A stretch of 64,000 nucleotides of DNA from Azospirillum oryzae (GCF_008364795.1 NZ_VTTM01000002.1:124001-188000); one strand, 5' to 3'. Positions 12,671 to 24,333 are shown, numbered from the stretch's first letter. The notes: a model not told the origin generated them from the letters alone. Program-made: numbers and translations.

Positions 12671-14683
12671 ATGTCCGTTCGTCTTCCCCGGATCGCAAGG
12701 CTGTTCGTCCTGCTCTGGGCGGCCCTGCCGTGGTTCGCCGGTGTGGCGCATGCGGCGGGAGCGGCCGTGGAGCCCTTGCTGCTTGGCCCCACCACCACCA
12801 GCGCGACTCTGGCCGGCCATTTCGCCCGGCTGATCGATCCCGACCGCAAGCTGGACTTCGCCGACGTTCTGAACGCCGATGCCGAGGGAGGGATGGAGCC
12901 GCGGGAGGATTTCCGCGGCGCCGGCCAGACCCGCGACATCCATTGGTACCGCTTCGACCTGATGCGCGCCCCCGGCGCCCCGGCGGACTGGCTGCTGGAG
13001 ATGGGCGAGGCCTATATCGACCATCTCGACCTGTTCATTCCAAAGGCGACGGCGGCGGCAAAGGTGGCGGGGGGCCGGCCGCAGGAACCTGCCGCCTACC
13101 GGCTGGTCCGGCTGGGCGATTTCGTCCCCTTCAGCCAGCGGCCGATGAAGACCCGTCTGCACGCCCTGCCGCTGACCCTGCCGGAGGGAAAGCCGGTCTC
13201 GCTTTATCTGCGCGTCGATTCGGTCAGCGCCATCCGCCTGTCGGCGCGGGTGTGGTCACCCTCCGCCTATATCGGCCACCAGACGACCGATCTGCTGTTC
13301 CAGGGCCTGTTCCTGGGTGTGCTGGGCATCCTGGTCCTGGGCTATGTCGCGCTTGGCCTGCTTCTGCGCGACGGTGCGCTGCTCGCCTACACCGGCTATG
13401 TCGCCACCGTCTTCTGTTACTACCTGTTCGCCAACGGCATCGCCGCCACCCTGCTGCCGGACCTGCCGGGCTGGTTCATGAACATGATGGTGGGCAGCAG
13501 CGGTTTCCTGGGCTTTGCCGCGGCGCTGATCATGTGGGTCTATATCCTCGACCTGCGGACCTGGGCGCCCTGGCTGCGCCGCTGTTACCAGGGGCTGGCG
13601 CTGCTGGCCCTGCTGATGCTGCCGTCGACGGTTTCGCCGCTCTACACCCTGACCAATCCGATCGTGACGGTGTCGGCGCTGATCGTGGTGGTGGTCGCGC
13701 TGGTGCTGACCGCGCGGATGGCTTGGCTGAACCGCGGCGACCCGACCCCGCGCTTCTACCTTGCCAGCACGCTGATCTCGCTCGGCGGACTGCTGTTGAC
13801 GCAGATGTCGCTGCGCGGCGTCCTGCCGGCCGATTTCGCCGTCGCCGATCCCTATCAGATTTCCTCGATGCTGGCGGTGCTGGTGCTGGGCACCGGTCTG
13901 GCCTTGCGCATCGGCCGCCTGCAGACGGAGCGGCTGCGCGCCCGCGAGGAATCGGCCTTCGCCACCAAGCGGGCGGAGGAGCAGCGCAGCTTCGTCGCCA
14001 TGCTGTCGCACGAGTTCCGCACCCCCCTGGCCTCCATCGACAGCGCCGCGCAGATGATCGAGCTGTCGGGCGCGGTGGAGGCACCGTCGGCGGTGACCCG
14101 GCTGCAGCGCATCCGCAACACCACCCGCAAGATGGCGGAACTGGTGGAGCTGTTCCTGTCCGCCGACGCGCTGGACCAGGGGGCGCTGGCCCTGAAGCCG
14201 GAGCCGGTGGCGCTGGGCCAGTTGTTGGAGGAGGTTCGGGCCGGCCTGACGGGGACGGAGGCGGAAGAGCGTCTGGAGTTGTCGGTGGAGGTCCCCGACC
14301 GCGCGCTTCTGGCCGACGCGCCGTTCCTGGGGGTGGCGATCGGCAATCTGGTGCAGAACGCGCTGCGCTACTCGCCACCGGAAACGCCGGTCCGGGTGAG
14401 CGCCGGCGAGGATGGGAGCGGCATCGTCATCCGCGTCGCCGACCGGGGTCGCGGCATGAGCCCCGACGAGGTGGAGCGCATCGGTTCGATCTATTTCCGC
14501 GCCTCGTCCTCGCGTGGGACCAAGGGGTCGGGGCTGGGGCTCTATATGACGCAGAAGATCGTCGCCGCCCATGGCGGAACCCTGACGGTGGAGAGCGTGC
14601 GCGACGAGGGCTCGGTCTTCACCATCAGGCTGCCCGATGACGGCGCAAAGCTGCCGGCCGTCGGCAGGCTTGCCGCGCAATAG
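12671..14683 (+). CDS. 7TMR-DISM type sensor histidine kinase
   Basis: Starting at 12671 the product is 670 aa and opens with a signal peptide (VRLPRIARLFVLLWAALPWF); an in-frame ATG at 12566 would add 35 residues with no clear role. A periplasmic 7TMR-DISM extracellular-2-like domain (about 30-195) precedes roughly seven membrane spans (about 205-415). The dimerisation/phosphoacceptor helix contains MLSHEFRTPL with His447. The ATPase domain shows the N box (GNLVQNALRYS), G1 (DRGRGMS) and G2 (GSGLGLYM). No response regulator is adjacent, so it is an orphan kinase. The ligand is unknown. The upstream 90 bp is AT-rich compared with its surroundings. Confidence 0.9.
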   Translation: MSVRLPRIARLFVLLWAALPWFAGVAHAAGAAVEPLLLGPTTTSATLAGHFARLIDPDRKLDFADVLNADAEGGMEPREDFRGAGQTRDIHWYRFDLMRAPGAPADWLLEMGEAYIDHLDLFIPKATAAAKVAGGRPQEPAAYRLVRLGDFVPFSQRPMKTRLHALPLTLPEGKPVSLYLRVDSVSAIRLSARVWSPSAYIGHQTTDLLFQGLFLGVLGILVLGYVALGLLLRDGALLAYTGYVATVFCYYLFANGIAATLLPDLPGWFMNMMVGSSGFLGFAAALIMWVYILDLRTWAPWLRRCYQGLALLALLMLPSTVSPLYTLTNPIVTVSALIVVVVALVLTARMAWLNRGDPTPRFYLASTLISLGGLLLTQMSLRGVLPADFAVADPYQISSMLAVLVLGTGLALRIGRLQTERLRAREESAFATKRAEEQRSFVAMLSHEFRTPLASIDSAAQMIELSGAVEAPSAVTRLQRIRNTTRKMAELVELFLSADALDQGALALKPEPVALGQLLEEVRAGLTGTEAEERLELSVEVPDRALLADAPFLGVAIGNLVQNALRYSPPETPVRVSAGEDGSGIVIRVADRGRGMSPDEVERIGSIYFRASSSRGTKGSGLGLYMTQKIVAAHGGTLTVESVRDEGSVFTIRLPDDGAKLPAVGRLAAQ

Positions 14684-14693
14684 CGGTGGCGGT

Positions 14694-15308
14694 TCAGTAG
14701 AGCGACTTCGGGATCCGCTCGGCCAGCGACCGGTCATAGGCGTCGCCGCCCTCGCGTCCGGCGCTGGCCTCCGCCAGCAATGCGCCCACCGACGGCAGGT
14801 CGCTCCGCGGCACCTGGGCCGTCGGGTCCCACAGGCGGGAGCGCAGCAGGGCGCGGGCGCACTGGAAGAACACCGTCTCGATGGTGACCACCAGCACCGA
14901 CTTCGGCGCCTTGCCGTCGACGGCGAAGCTGTCGCACAGCGCGGGGGCGGTATCGATCACGGCGCGGCCGTTGACGCGCAGGGTCTCGTTCAGGCCCGGC
15001 ACCAGGAACAGCAGCCCGACCCGCGGATCGGCCAGGATGTTGCGCAGGCTGTCGATGCGGTTGTTGCCGCGGCGGTCGGGGACCAGCAGGGTTCGGTCGT
15101 CCGCGACCCGGACGAAGCCCGGCCCGTCGCCGCGCGGCGAAGCGTCCAGCCCGCCCGGCCCGCTGGTGGCGAGGACGAAGAAGGGCGATGCCTCGATCAG
15201 CGCGCGATAGCCGGGGGTCAGCGCCGGCACCTCCTTGGCGATGGAGGCGGTGGCCGGCTCGCCATAGAGGGCTTCCAGTGCGGCGATGTCGGTGATGCGG
15301 CGGCTCAT
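14694..15308 (-). CDS. PPOX-type flavin-binding protein (pyridoxamine 5'-phosphate oxidase family)
   Basis: The 204-aa protein has the split-barrel flavin-binding layout: FFVLATSGPGGLDASPRGD, then VRVADDRTLLVPDRRGNNR, then VGLLFLVPGLNETLRVNG. This matches the MSMEG_1061-like subgroup of the pyridoxamine-phosphate-oxidase-related proteins, which bind FMN or F420 but are not the vitamin B6 enzyme PdxH. Its substrate is unknown. Its ATG overlaps the stop of the DinB-like gene by four bases (15305-15308), and it is the last gene of a four-gene leftward operon that begins at 18300. Confidence 0.8.
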   Translation of the reverse strand: MSRRITDIAALEALYGEPATASIAKEVPALTPGYRALIEASPFFVLATSGPGGLDASPRGDGPGFVRVADDRTLLVPDRRGNNRIDSLRNILADPRVGLLFLVPGLNETLRVNGRAVIDTAPALCDSFAVDGKAPKSVLVVTIETVFFQCARALLRSRLWDPTAQVPRSDLPSVGALLAEASAGREGGDAYDRSLAERIPKSLY

Positions 15309-15805
15309 TTCGACTCCAGCAGGAAATAGACGAAATCCAGCACCGGAGTCGCCAGCCCAAACTGGCCCAGCAGCGTGTGGGCCTGTCCGCGATGATGGGT
15401 CTGGTGGTTGAAGACGTGGGTCAGGATCTGGGCGAAGGGCAGTTCATAGGGCGCGCCGGCCATGCTGCGGTAGGAGAGGACCGACTCGAACCGCTCCGCC
15501 GGAGTCGCGGCGACCACGCGCAGGATGCGCTCGTCCTCCGCCTCGCGGGCGGCGCGCAACGCGGCGAAATCGTCATGCAGGATCTCGTCGAGCGACGACG
15601 GCTTCGGCCCGCTGCCCTCGATCCGCTCCAGCCAAACCCGGTCGGCGACCAGGATGTGGTTCAGCGTGCCGCACGTCGAGCCGAAGAAGGCGCCGCGATC
15701 CTCGCGGAACTGCGCATCGGACAACTGGGCCGCGGCGTCGTACAGGCGGCGGTTGGCCCAGCGGTTGTAGCGGGCGAGGGTCTCGAAATGCGGCTTGGGA
15801 TCCAT
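15305..15805 (-). CDS. DinB family protein
   Basis: The 166-aa helical protein begins HFETLARYNRWANRRLYDAA, as in the DinB/YfiT-like metalloenzyme family, and has the three expected metal-ligand histidines in NHILVADRVW and in NHQTHHRGQAHTLL. Members form four-helix bundles that bind a divalent metal; some act as thiol-dependent transferases, but most are uncharacterised. It sits 27 bp after the ftsK-like gene and overlaps the PPOX gene. Confidence 0.88.
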   Translation of the reverse strand: MDPKPHFETLARYNRWANRRLYDAAAQLSDAQFREDRGAFFGSTCGTLNHILVADRVWLERIEGSGPKPSSLDEILHDDFAALRAAREAEDERILRVVAATPAERFESVLSYRSMAGAPYELPFAQILTHVFNHQTHHRGQAHTLLGQFGLATPVLDFVYFLLESK

Positions 15806-15832
15806 AGGGAGCCTCTTACGGGGGAGAGAGGA

Positions 15833-17766
<1,934 letters not shown>

Positions 17767-17770
<4 letters not shown>

Positions 17771-18300
17771 GCCGAGGCTCCCGGCTTCTGAACGGTGAGG
17801 GGGACTGGACCGGAGGAGGAGCCGCCCGGCAGGGGTCGGCGCGCAGCCAGTTCGCGCGGCGTCATCTCGTAGGCGGCGACCAGCAGCTTGTCGATGCTGA
17901 CCCCGTCGCTGGACATCGGCAGAACCAGCCGCTCGAAGCTGCGGGTGCGTCCGCCGAAGACGGCGGTGTGGACACGGGCGACGGGCAGCCGTTCGCGGCG
18001 CACCGTCTCGTATTCCGGCTGCAGCAATGCCCGCTGTTCCGGCGGCAGATCGTCCAGCGTGGCGCCCAGGCGCGACTGGCCGAAGGCGGCGGCCAGCGCC
18101 TTGCCGTAATAGGAATAGACGAAGGTACCGGATTCCTCTCCGATCACCTCGAACACGGCGATGTTGTCCTTCCACGGCCGCAAATCGGCCGGGGCGATGC
18201 TGCTGGGGACCGGCGGACGGCCGGCGACGGATTTGGTGAGCCAGAATTCGAGCAGGCCGCTGAGATACGGCGTCGCCAGCTCGGTTCTTTCCTTGGTCAT
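17767..18300 (-). CDS. PAS_5-type domain protein
   Basis: The 177-aa protein resembles the PAS_5 family: YLSGLLEFWLTKSVAGRPPV, then RPWKDNIAVFEVIGEESGTF and VYSYYGKAL, then FERLVLPMSSDG near the C terminus. It shares this layout with the C-terminal half of the protein at 5953-6780. No output domain is present. It overlaps the FtsK-type gene by four bases and is the first gene of the four-gene operon running to 14694, so it may sense a signal linked to that translocase (inference). No clear Shine-Dalgarno precedes the ATG at 18300, so the start is a little uncertain. Confidence 0.72.
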
Positions 18301-18482
18301 GACAATCGCAGCTGGACGGGCGGCGCTCCCGCGGGGTAACGCCGCCGGAGCTTTCAAGAGCCGCCCGAACCATACCCGCAAGGGCCGGTGCGGCGCAACC
18401 GCAAGGGCTAAGCCCGGCAGGGACGCCGCACCCCCGCTTTTTACCGGCCGGCGTTTACCTGCGCTTCATCAGGCCTCGCCAA

Positions 18483-19124
18483 TCACGCCGCACAGGTGAC
18501 GCCGGTCCCGCCCAGCCCGCAATAGCCGTTGGGATTCTTGGCGAGATACTGCTGGTGATAGCCTTCGGCGAAGTAGAAGGGCGGGGCCTCGCGGATCTCG
18601 GTAGTGATCGGGCCGTAGCCGGCCTGGGCCAGCCGTTCTTGGTACGCCGCCAGCGTCGACTCCGCCGCCGCCTTCTGGGCAGGGCTGTGGGTGTAGACGG
18701 CCGAGCGGTACTGGGTGCCGACATCGTTGCCCTGACGCATGCCCTGGGTCGGGTCGTGCGATTCCCAGAAGACGCGCAGCAGATCCTCGACCTTCACCAT
18801 CGACGGGTCGAAGACGACGCGCACCGCCTCGGTGTGGCCGGTGCGGCCGGAGCAGACCTCCTCATAGGTCGGATTCGGGGTGTGGCCGCCCTGATAGCCG
18901 ACGGCGGTCACCCAGACGCCGGGAAGCTGCCAGAATTTGCGCTCCGCCCCCCAGAAGCAGCCGAGTCCGAGGTCGATGACCTCCAGCCCCGGCGGGTAGG
19001 GGCCGGTCAGGCGATGGCCGTTGACGTGATGCTGTTCGGGAACGGGAACGGGTTGGCTGCGGCCGGGCAGCGCCTCCTCCGGCGTCGGCAGCGTCGCCGG
19101 CTTGCGCAGAAAATGCCCCAGCAT
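18483..19124 (-). CDS. msrA: peptide-methionine (S)-S-oxide reductase MsrA
   Basis: The 213-aa product has the catalytic motif GCFWG with Cys56, preceded by an N-terminal extension of about 50 residues as in E. coli MsrA, and possible recycling cysteines at 201 and 211 ([13 protein letters not shown]). The start at 19124 is chosen because GGGAGA lies about eight bases before it; an ATG five codons upstream has no such site. It reduces the S-epimer of methionine sulfoxide in proteins, with electrons from thioredoxin. Confidence 0.95.
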   Translation of the reverse strand: MLGHFLRKPATLPTPEEALPGRSQPVPVPEQHHVNGHRLTGPYPPGLEVIDLGLGCFWGAERKFWQLPGVWVTAVGYQGGHTPNPTYEEVCSGRTGHTEAVRVVFDPSMVKVEDLLRVFWESHDPTQGMRQGNDVGTQYRSAVYTHSPAQKAAAESTLAAYQERLAQAGYGPITTEIREAPPFYFAEGYHQQYLAKNPNGYCGLGGTGVTCAA

Positions 19125-19308
19125 GGTCGGGTCTCCCATTAGTGACGATCCGGTGGATCGATGACGATCCGTTGGAGTGACCACTTATGTCGGGTGGAGT
19201 CCGGGCCGCGGCAAGGTGGCGCAGGGGAAGGGTGTGCCAGTGAACCTTCGGGCGGTTCCAGGCGTTTGACCTGTATCTCGCAAGGACCTTGAAGAAGGAA
19301 AAGCCATC

Positions 19309-19770
19309 ATGGCCAGCACCGCCGACGACCGCCTCATCCAATCGCTGATCGACCGTGGCCGCCGCAACGGCAACCGCCTGAGCGCCGAAGCGCTGGGTGA
19401 ACTCCTGCCCGTCGATACCATGACCCCGGAGGAAACCGCCGCGGTGATCGAGCGGGTGGAGGCTGCCGGAGTCGAGGTCGAACTGGACGATTCCCGCCTG
19501 ATGCGGGGCCGCCCCAATCCGGCATTGGCACGCCGGCACGGCGACTATCACCGCGGCGACGGGGTCGTCGATATGGCGAACCCGGCGGCTCCGGCGGTAT
19601 CGGCTCCGGGTGCTGTGCCGTCGCGCCATGGCTGGGCCAACGACATCGCGGACGGCCATGCCGGCGGCCATCACGGCAATGCGCCGACCTGGAAGCGTGA
19701 CGGCGTGGAACTGCTGCCGCTGGCCTCGATGGCCGTGGTTGCGGTGGTGTTGATCGCGGCGCTCGGTTAA
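19309..19770 (+). CDS. sigma-70 region 1.1-like domain protein with C-terminal membrane anchor
   Basis: Of 153 residues, 8-60 (RLIQSLIDRGRRNGNRLSAE, ending GVEVELDD) match the pattern of sigma-70 region 1.1, including the ELLPVDTMTPEE part. In primary sigma factors this domain sits at the N terminus and blocks DNA binding by free sigma. Here it is followed by a His/Gly-rich linker and one C-terminal hydrophobic segment (about 135-152, LLPLASMAVVAVVLIAALG), so the domain would be held at the inner face of the membrane. GAAGGA precedes the ATG. No sigma core regions are present. It could bind RNA polymerase or reuse the fold for another purpose; both are inference. Confidence 0.72.
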   Translation: MASTADDRLIQSLIDRGRRNGNRLSAEALGELLPVDTMTPEETAAVIERVEAAGVEVELDDSRLMRGRPNPALARRHGDYHRGDGVVDMANPAAPAVSAPGAVPSRHGWANDIADGHAGGHHGNAPTWKRDGVELLPLASMAVVAVVLIAALG

Positions 19771-19776
19771 GCCGGC

Positions 19777-20613
19777 TTACCCGGCGGCCAGCGCGTGGAT
19801 GAGGATGGCGGCGGTGGCGGCGACGTTCAGCGACTGGACGCGTCCGCTGCCGGGGATGGTCAGCACCGCCTCGCAGGCCGCCAGGGTGGCCGGCGGGATG
19901 CCGTCCTCCTCGTTGCCCAAGACGACCGCCGGGGGCTTTGCTCCCTGCTTGCCGCGCCAGCCGGTCAATGCGCCGGCATCGACCGTCGGCCGGGTCTGGT
20001 CCAGCGCCGTTCCGAACACCCGGTGGCTGGCGCGCAGCCGCTTCAGCACGGCCGGCAGGGCGGGCGCGCGTTCAAGCGTCACCCACTCGAACCCGCCCTC
20101 CGCCACGCGATAGGCCGCCTCCGACGGCAGGGCCTGGCCGGGATGGTCGGAAACCAGCACGCGGGGCAGGCCGAAGAAGGCGGCGGTACGCAGGATGGCC
20201 CCCAGATTGTGCGGATTGCCGACCCCATCCAGGATCAGCAGCGGCTCCGCCGCCCGGCGCGCGGCCTCCGTGTCGAACAGTGGCAGCGTCCGCGGCGCCA
20301 TCAGCGCCACCACCCCGCCATGCAGCACGGTGCCGGCGACCTTCGCCAGTTCGTCGCCCTCCACCATGCGGTAGGGCTTGCGGGCCGCCGCCATCGCCTT
20401 GCAGAAGGCACCCACCGCCGGTTTCAGCCGCTCGTCGAAGAACAGGCGCTCCACCCGCTCCGGCTCATGGGCGAAGAGAGCGGAGACAGCCGACAGCCCG
20501 GCGACGCGGAACAGCTTGCGCGATTCGGTGGGCTCCGGGGCTGACGGAGGGACGGGGGCGGCGGTCCGGGTACGGGCGCGGCTGGGTTGGGGCGGGCGCC
20601 CGCGCGGAGGCAT
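19777..20613 (-). CDS. TrmH/SpoU family RNA 2'-O-methyltransferase
   Basis: The 278-aa protein has an N-terminal substrate-binding domain (about 35-120) after a Pro/Arg-rich tail, and a SPOUT methyltransferase domain with the three SpoU motifs: DGVGNPHNLGAILRTAAFFG, VLGNEEDGIP, and GRVQSLNVAATAAI. Such enzymes methylate the 2'-OH of tRNA or 23S rRNA; the layout is closest to RlmB/TsnR-like members, but the target nucleotide cannot be assigned. It follows the DedA/YqaA gene after 33 bp on the same strand. Confidence 0.9.
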   Translation of the reverse strand: MPPRGRPPQPSRARTRTAAPVPPSAPEPTESRKLFRVAGLSAVSALFAHEPERVERLFFDERLKPAVGAFCKAMAAARKPYRMVEGDELAKVAGTVLHGGVVALMAPRTLPLFDTEAARRAAEPLLILDGVGNPHNLGAILRTAAFFGLPRVLVSDHPGQALPSEAAYRVAEGGFEWVTLERAPALPAVLKRLRASHRVFGTALDQTRPTVDAGALTGWRGKQGAKPPAVVLGNEEDGIPPATLAACEAVLTIPGSGRVQSLNVAATAAILIHALAAG

Positions 20614-20646
20614 GGAGGTCCTGTCTGTCTGGAAAGAAGTGGCGGC

Positions 20647-21225
20647 TTACAGCAGCTTCACCACCAGGAAGCCGCCGATCAGCGCCACCGCGAACACGCT
20701 GGTGACTAGGGTCAGGCGCTTTTCGATGAAGGCGCGGATCGGCGGGCCGAAGAAATACAGCAGAGCCGCCACCAGATAGAAGCGGATCGACCGCGAGATG
20801 ATCGAGGCGCCGATGAACACCCACAGCGGCAGATGCGCGACGCCGGCGGTGATGGTCAGCAGCTTGTAGGGGATGGGCGTCATGCCCTTGATGATGAGGA
20901 TCTCGGCCCCATACTCGACGAAGGTGTGGCGCAGCTGCTCGAACTTGTCGGTCAGGTGATAGAACTCGATCACCCAGCGGCCGATCGTCTCGTACAGGAA
21001 ATAGCCGATCATGTAGCCGGCGATGCCGCCGACGACGGAGGCCAGCGTGCAGATCGTCGCCAGCTTCCACGCCGCCTTGCGGTTGGCGATGACCATCGGC
21101 ACCAGCAGCAGGTCCGGCGGCAGCGGGAAGAAGGAGCTTTCGGCGAAGGACACCCCGGCCAGCCAGGCCGTCGAATCCTTCGACGCGGCCTTGGCCATCG
21201 TCCAGTCGTAAAGACGCTTCAGCAT
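20647..21225 (-). CDS. DedA/YqaA (VTT domain) family membrane protein
   Basis: The 192-aa protein has several membrane spans and VTT-domain features: the N-terminal FAESSFFPLPPDLLLVPMVI, a mid-protein GYMIGYFLYETIGRW and the Pro-containing KGMTPIPYKLLTITAG. This is the YqaA-like subgroup of the DedA superfamily. Some DedA proteins recycle polyprenyl-phosphate or flip phospholipids, but this subgroup is poorly known. The start at 21225 gives the usual MLKRLYDW N terminus. It is the upstream gene of a pair with the SpoU methyltransferase. Confidence 0.88.
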   Translation of the reverse strand: MLKRLYDWTMAKAASKDSTAWLAGVSFAESSFFPLPPDLLLVPMVIANRKAAWKLATICTLASVVGGIAGYMIGYFLYETIGRWVIEFYHLTDKFEQLRHTFVEYGAEILIIKGMTPIPYKLLTITAGVAHLPLWVFIGASIISRSIRFYLVAALLYFFGPPIRAFIEKRLTLVTSVFAVALIGGFLVVKLL

Positions 21226-21345
21226 GAATGGGCCGTCCTTCGTCGCTGCCGTTGCGGTGCACGAGGCATCTTTTAGGCGCGACGGTCGCGGTGCGCCAGT
21301 GCCCAATTCGACCGCCCCCGGACAGGGTGAAGCCCTCCGGAGGCG

Positions 21346-21729
21346 TTAGCCCGTTCCGGCCGGACCCGTGCCGGGCTTTTCTTCAGGAGCTTCCTCCTTC
21401 AGCACCTCGTCCAGCCAGCGCAGGTGCGGCTCGGCGGCCTTGCGCGCCTCTTCCTGGGTCCGGCGGTAGCGGGCTACCACCTCCTGGCCCAGCGGGGTCA
21501 GGCCGGCGCCGCCGCCTTCACGCCCGCCGACGCTGGTGCGGATCACCGGTTCGCGGAAGGCGGTGTTCATCGTCTCCACCAGGAACCAGGCGCGGCGGAA
21601 GGTCATGTCCAGCGCGCGCGCGGCGGCGGAGATCGAGCCTGTGCGGTCGATGGCCTCCAGCAGGGCGATCTTGCCGGGGCCGATGGCGCCCGACGGGTGC
21701 AGGAAGCGGACACGAAGATCGGCGGGCAT
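21346..21729 (-). CDS. ModE-like winged-helix regulator, DNA-binding domain only
   Basis: The 127-aa protein matches the N-terminal domain of ModE: PGKIALLEAIDRTGSISAAA, ALDMTFRRAWFLVETMN, and VGGREGGGAGLTPLGQEVV. Full-length ModE has two molybdate-binding MOP domains, absent here, so molybdate sensing may be lost or done by a partner. It lies between glk and the DedA-like gene on the same strand. The nap operon, whose product needs molybdenum, lies about 10 kb away; a regulatory link is only speculation. Confidence 0.85.
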   Translation of the reverse strand: MPADLRVRFLHPSGAIGPGKIALLEAIDRTGSISAAARALDMTFRRAWFLVETMNTAFREPVIRTSVGGREGGGAGLTPLGQEVVARYRRTQEEARKAAEPHLRWLDEVLKEEAPEEKPGTGPAGTG

Positions 21730-21865
21730 GGTGTTCCGTTACGAATCCGAAAGGGATGGGAACAACCATGTGGGGTCCGCCCCACCGGTTCAAGCGGCAA
21801 GTGGGGCGAAAGGGGGCGGCGCCGATTGGGGGTGCGATCCGCCGCACCCCCGGCATAGATCGCAC

Positions 21866-22861
21866 TTACTCCGCCCCGGCGGCCTCGGCGAGCCCCAGGA
21901 AGGCGGGCAGATCGTGGGTGATGACATAGGTGGGGATCGGGGCCAGGAAGTCGCGCATGCGGCCCTTTTCCGTGAAGCGCTTGCGGAAGCGGGAGTGGGT
22001 GAACAGCGTCCCCAGCTTCGGCACGATGCCGCCGGCGATATAGATGCCGCCGCGCGCGCCCAGCGTCAGGGCGAGGTTGCCGGCGACGGTGCCCAGCATG
22101 GCGCAGAACATCTCCACCGCCTCCACGCAATGGGGCTCGCTGCCGGTCATGGCGTTGTCGGCCACCTGGGCGGGGGTGAGGGCGGCCGGTTCCCGCCCAT
22201 CCAGGATCGACAGCGCGCCATAGAGGTTGACGAGGCCCGGCCCGGACAGCACCCGCTCGGCCGAGACATGGTCGAAGCTCTTGCGCAACTGGCCCAGCAC
22301 GGCGCTCTCCCGGTCGCTGATCGGCGCCATGCTGACATGGCCGCCTTCGCCCGAGAGCGCAGTCCAGCGGCCGTTGGCGCCCGGCACCAGACCGGACACG
22401 CCCAGCCCGCTGCCCGGCCCCAATACCCCGACGACGGCCCCCGGCTGCGGCGCGCCGTCACCGATCTGGCGCCGGTCCTCGTCACCCAGACGCGGCACCG
22501 ACAGGGCGACGGCGGTGAAGTCGTTGATGACGGCCAGCCCGTCCAGCCCCAGGGCGTCGCGCACCCGGTTGACGGAGAACTGCCAGACCAGATTGGTCAT
22601 GGCGATGTGATCGCCGGTGACCGGCCCGGCCACCGCGAAGGCGCCGCGCCGCGGCCGGCCGGGGGTGCCGACCGCCGCAAGTCCGACCGCCGACAGATAG
22701 GCGGTGGCCGCATCCTCGATCGAGGAGTAATCGGCGCAGCGGAGCACGCGGGTGTCGCGCACGATACGGCCGTCGATCAGGCCGAAGCGGGCATTGGTGC
22801 CGCCGATGTCGGCAACCAGAATGGGGGCGAGACTGGGGGCGGAGGAGAGGTCGGCGGCCAT
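21866..22861 (-). CDS. glk: glucokinase
   Basis: The 331-aa product is a bacterial-type glucokinase: phosphate motif ILVADIGGTNARFGL near the N terminus, AFAVAGPVTGD, NDFTAVALS with the catalytic Asp, GPGSGLGVSGLV and the GEGGHVSMAP region that precedes the glucose-binding Glu. It phosphorylates glucose with ATP to glucose 6-phosphate, also a substrate of the OtsA encoded 62 bp upstream on the same strand, so the pair may be one operon. Confidence 0.95.
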   Translation of the reverse strand: MAADLSSAPSLAPILVADIGGTNARFGLIDGRIVRDTRVLRCADYSSIEDAATAYLSAVGLAAVGTPGRPRRGAFAVAGPVTGDHIAMTNLVWQFSVNRVRDALGLDGLAVINDFTAVALSVPRLGDEDRRQIGDGAPQPGAVVGVLGPGSGLGVSGLVPGANGRWTALSGEGGHVSMAPISDRESAVLGQLRKSFDHVSAERVLSGPGLVNLYGALSILDGREPAALTPAQVADNAMTGSEPHCVEAVEMFCAMLGTVAGNLALTLGARGGIYIAGGIVPKLGTLFTHSRFRKRFTEKGRMRDFLAPIPTYVITHDLPAFLGLAEAAGAE

Positions 22862-22923
22862 GGATCCGGGTCTGCGATGTTGGTGGGCCGAGCGGACGCT
22901 CGATTGATGGACCGAGCGGATGC

Positions 22924-24333
22924 TCAGGTGACCGGAAAGTCATACGGTGCCCGGGTCAGTGCGTCTACATAGCTTTCGCGCCACCAGCTGATGTCGTGCC
23001 GCCGCAAGGTCTGCATCAGGGCGGCATGGCGTTCCTTGCGCTCGCCCAGCGGCATGGTCAGCGCCCGCTGCAGCGCGTCGCCTACGCCCTCGATGTCGAA
23101 GGGGTTGACGATCAGCGCCTCGCCCATCTCGTGGGCGGCGCCGGCGAACTGCGACAGCACCAGCACGCCCGGATCGTCGGCGTCCTGGCAGGCGACATAT
23201 TCCTTGGCGACGAGGTTCATGCCGTCGCGCAGCGGCGTCACCAGCCCGACGTTGGCCAGCCGGTAGAATCCCGCCAGCACGCGCTGGCCGAAGCTGCGGT
23301 TCAGGTAGCGGATCGGCTGCCAGTCGAACTCGGCGAAACGGCCGTTGATGCGGCCGGCCATCTCCGACAGCTCGCGGCGGATGGCGATGTATTCCGGCAC
23401 ATCCTCGCGCGAGGGCGGGGCGACCTGCAGGAAGGAGACGCGGTTGCAATGCTCCGGATAGCTTTCCAGAAGCTGTTCGAAGGCGGCGAATCGCTGGGGC
23501 AGGCCCTTGGAATAGTCGAGCCGGTCGACGCCGATGATCAGGCGGCGGCCGACCAGGCTCTCGCGCAACCGTTCGGCCTGGCGGGAGCGGCCGGCGGTGC
23601 GGGCCAGGCTTTCCAGCGCCGGGGTGTCGATGCTGATGGGAAAGACCTTCGCCAGCAGGGTGCGGCCGAAGGCGCGGATCATCGCCGTCCCATAGGCGCC
23701 GCGCTGTTCCACCGTGCCGTCGGTCTCGGTGCGGATGTAGTCGCAGAAGCCGCGCAGGTCGGTGATGGTGTGGAAGCCGACCAGATCATAGGCGCACAGT
23801 TCGCGGATCAGGTCGCGGTGGTTGGGCAGGGCGGTCAGCAGTTCCGGCGGCGGGAAGGGCGTGTGCAGGAAGAAGCCCATGCGCTGCGAACAGCCGCGCC
23901 GGCGCAGTTCGTCGCCGAAGGGGATCAGGTGATAGTCGTGGACCCAGATCATGTCGTCGGTGCGCAGCAGCGGCTCCAGCTTGTCGGCGAAATAGGCGTT
24001 GACCCGCTCGTATCCTTCGCGCGTGCGCCGGTTCACCGAGATCAGGCCCAGCCGGTAATGGAACAGCGGCCATAAGGTCTGGTTGGCGAAGCCGTTGTAA
24101 TATTCCTCGTGGTCGCGGCGGCCCAGATCCAGCGTGGCATAGGTCAGCTTGCCGGCTTCCGTCCGGGTCGGTTCCACCTGGGACTCGCCATCGACGACCT
24201 TTCCGCTCCACCCGAACCAGATGCCGCCGGTCTTCTTCAAGGCCGCCAGGATGGCGACGGCGAGACCGCCGGCCGCCTGTTTGCCCTCTTCCATCAGGGC
24301 CACCCGGTTGGATACGACGACGAGCCTGCTCAC
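22924..24333 (-). CDS. otsA: trehalose-6-phosphate synthase
   Basis: The 469-aa GT20 glycosyltransferase begins [20 protein letters not shown]. The start is a GTG at 24333 preceded by AAGGAGAA at good spacing; no suitable ATG is near. Family marks include [51 protein letters not shown] and [19 protein letters not shown]. It joins UDP-glucose and glucose 6-phosphate to trehalose 6-phosphate, a precursor of an osmoprotectant. otsB, the phosphatase, is not in the window; glk follows. Confidence 0.95.
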   Translation of the reverse strand: MSRLVVVSNRVALMEEGKQAAGGLAVAILAALKKTGGIWFGWSGKVVDGESQVEPTRTEAGKLTYATLDLGRRDHEEYYNGFANQTLWPLFHYRLGLISVNRRTREGYERVNAYFADKLEPLLRTDDMIWVHDYHLIPFGDELRRRGCSQRMGFFLHTPFPPPELLTALPNHRDLIRELCAYDLVGFHTITDLRGFCDYIRTETDGTVEQRGAYGTAMIRAFGRTLLAKVFPISIDTPALESLARTAGRSRQAERLRESLVGRRLIIGVDRLDYSKGLPQRFAAFEQLLESYPEHCNRVSFLQVAPPSREDVPEYIAIRRELSEMAGRINGRFAEFDWQPIRYLNRSFGQRVLAGFYRLANVGLVTPLRDGMNLVAKEYVACQDADDPGVLVLSQFAGAAHEMGEALIVNPFDIEGVGDALQRALTMPLGERKERHAALMQTLRRHDISWWRESYVDALTRAPYDFPVT

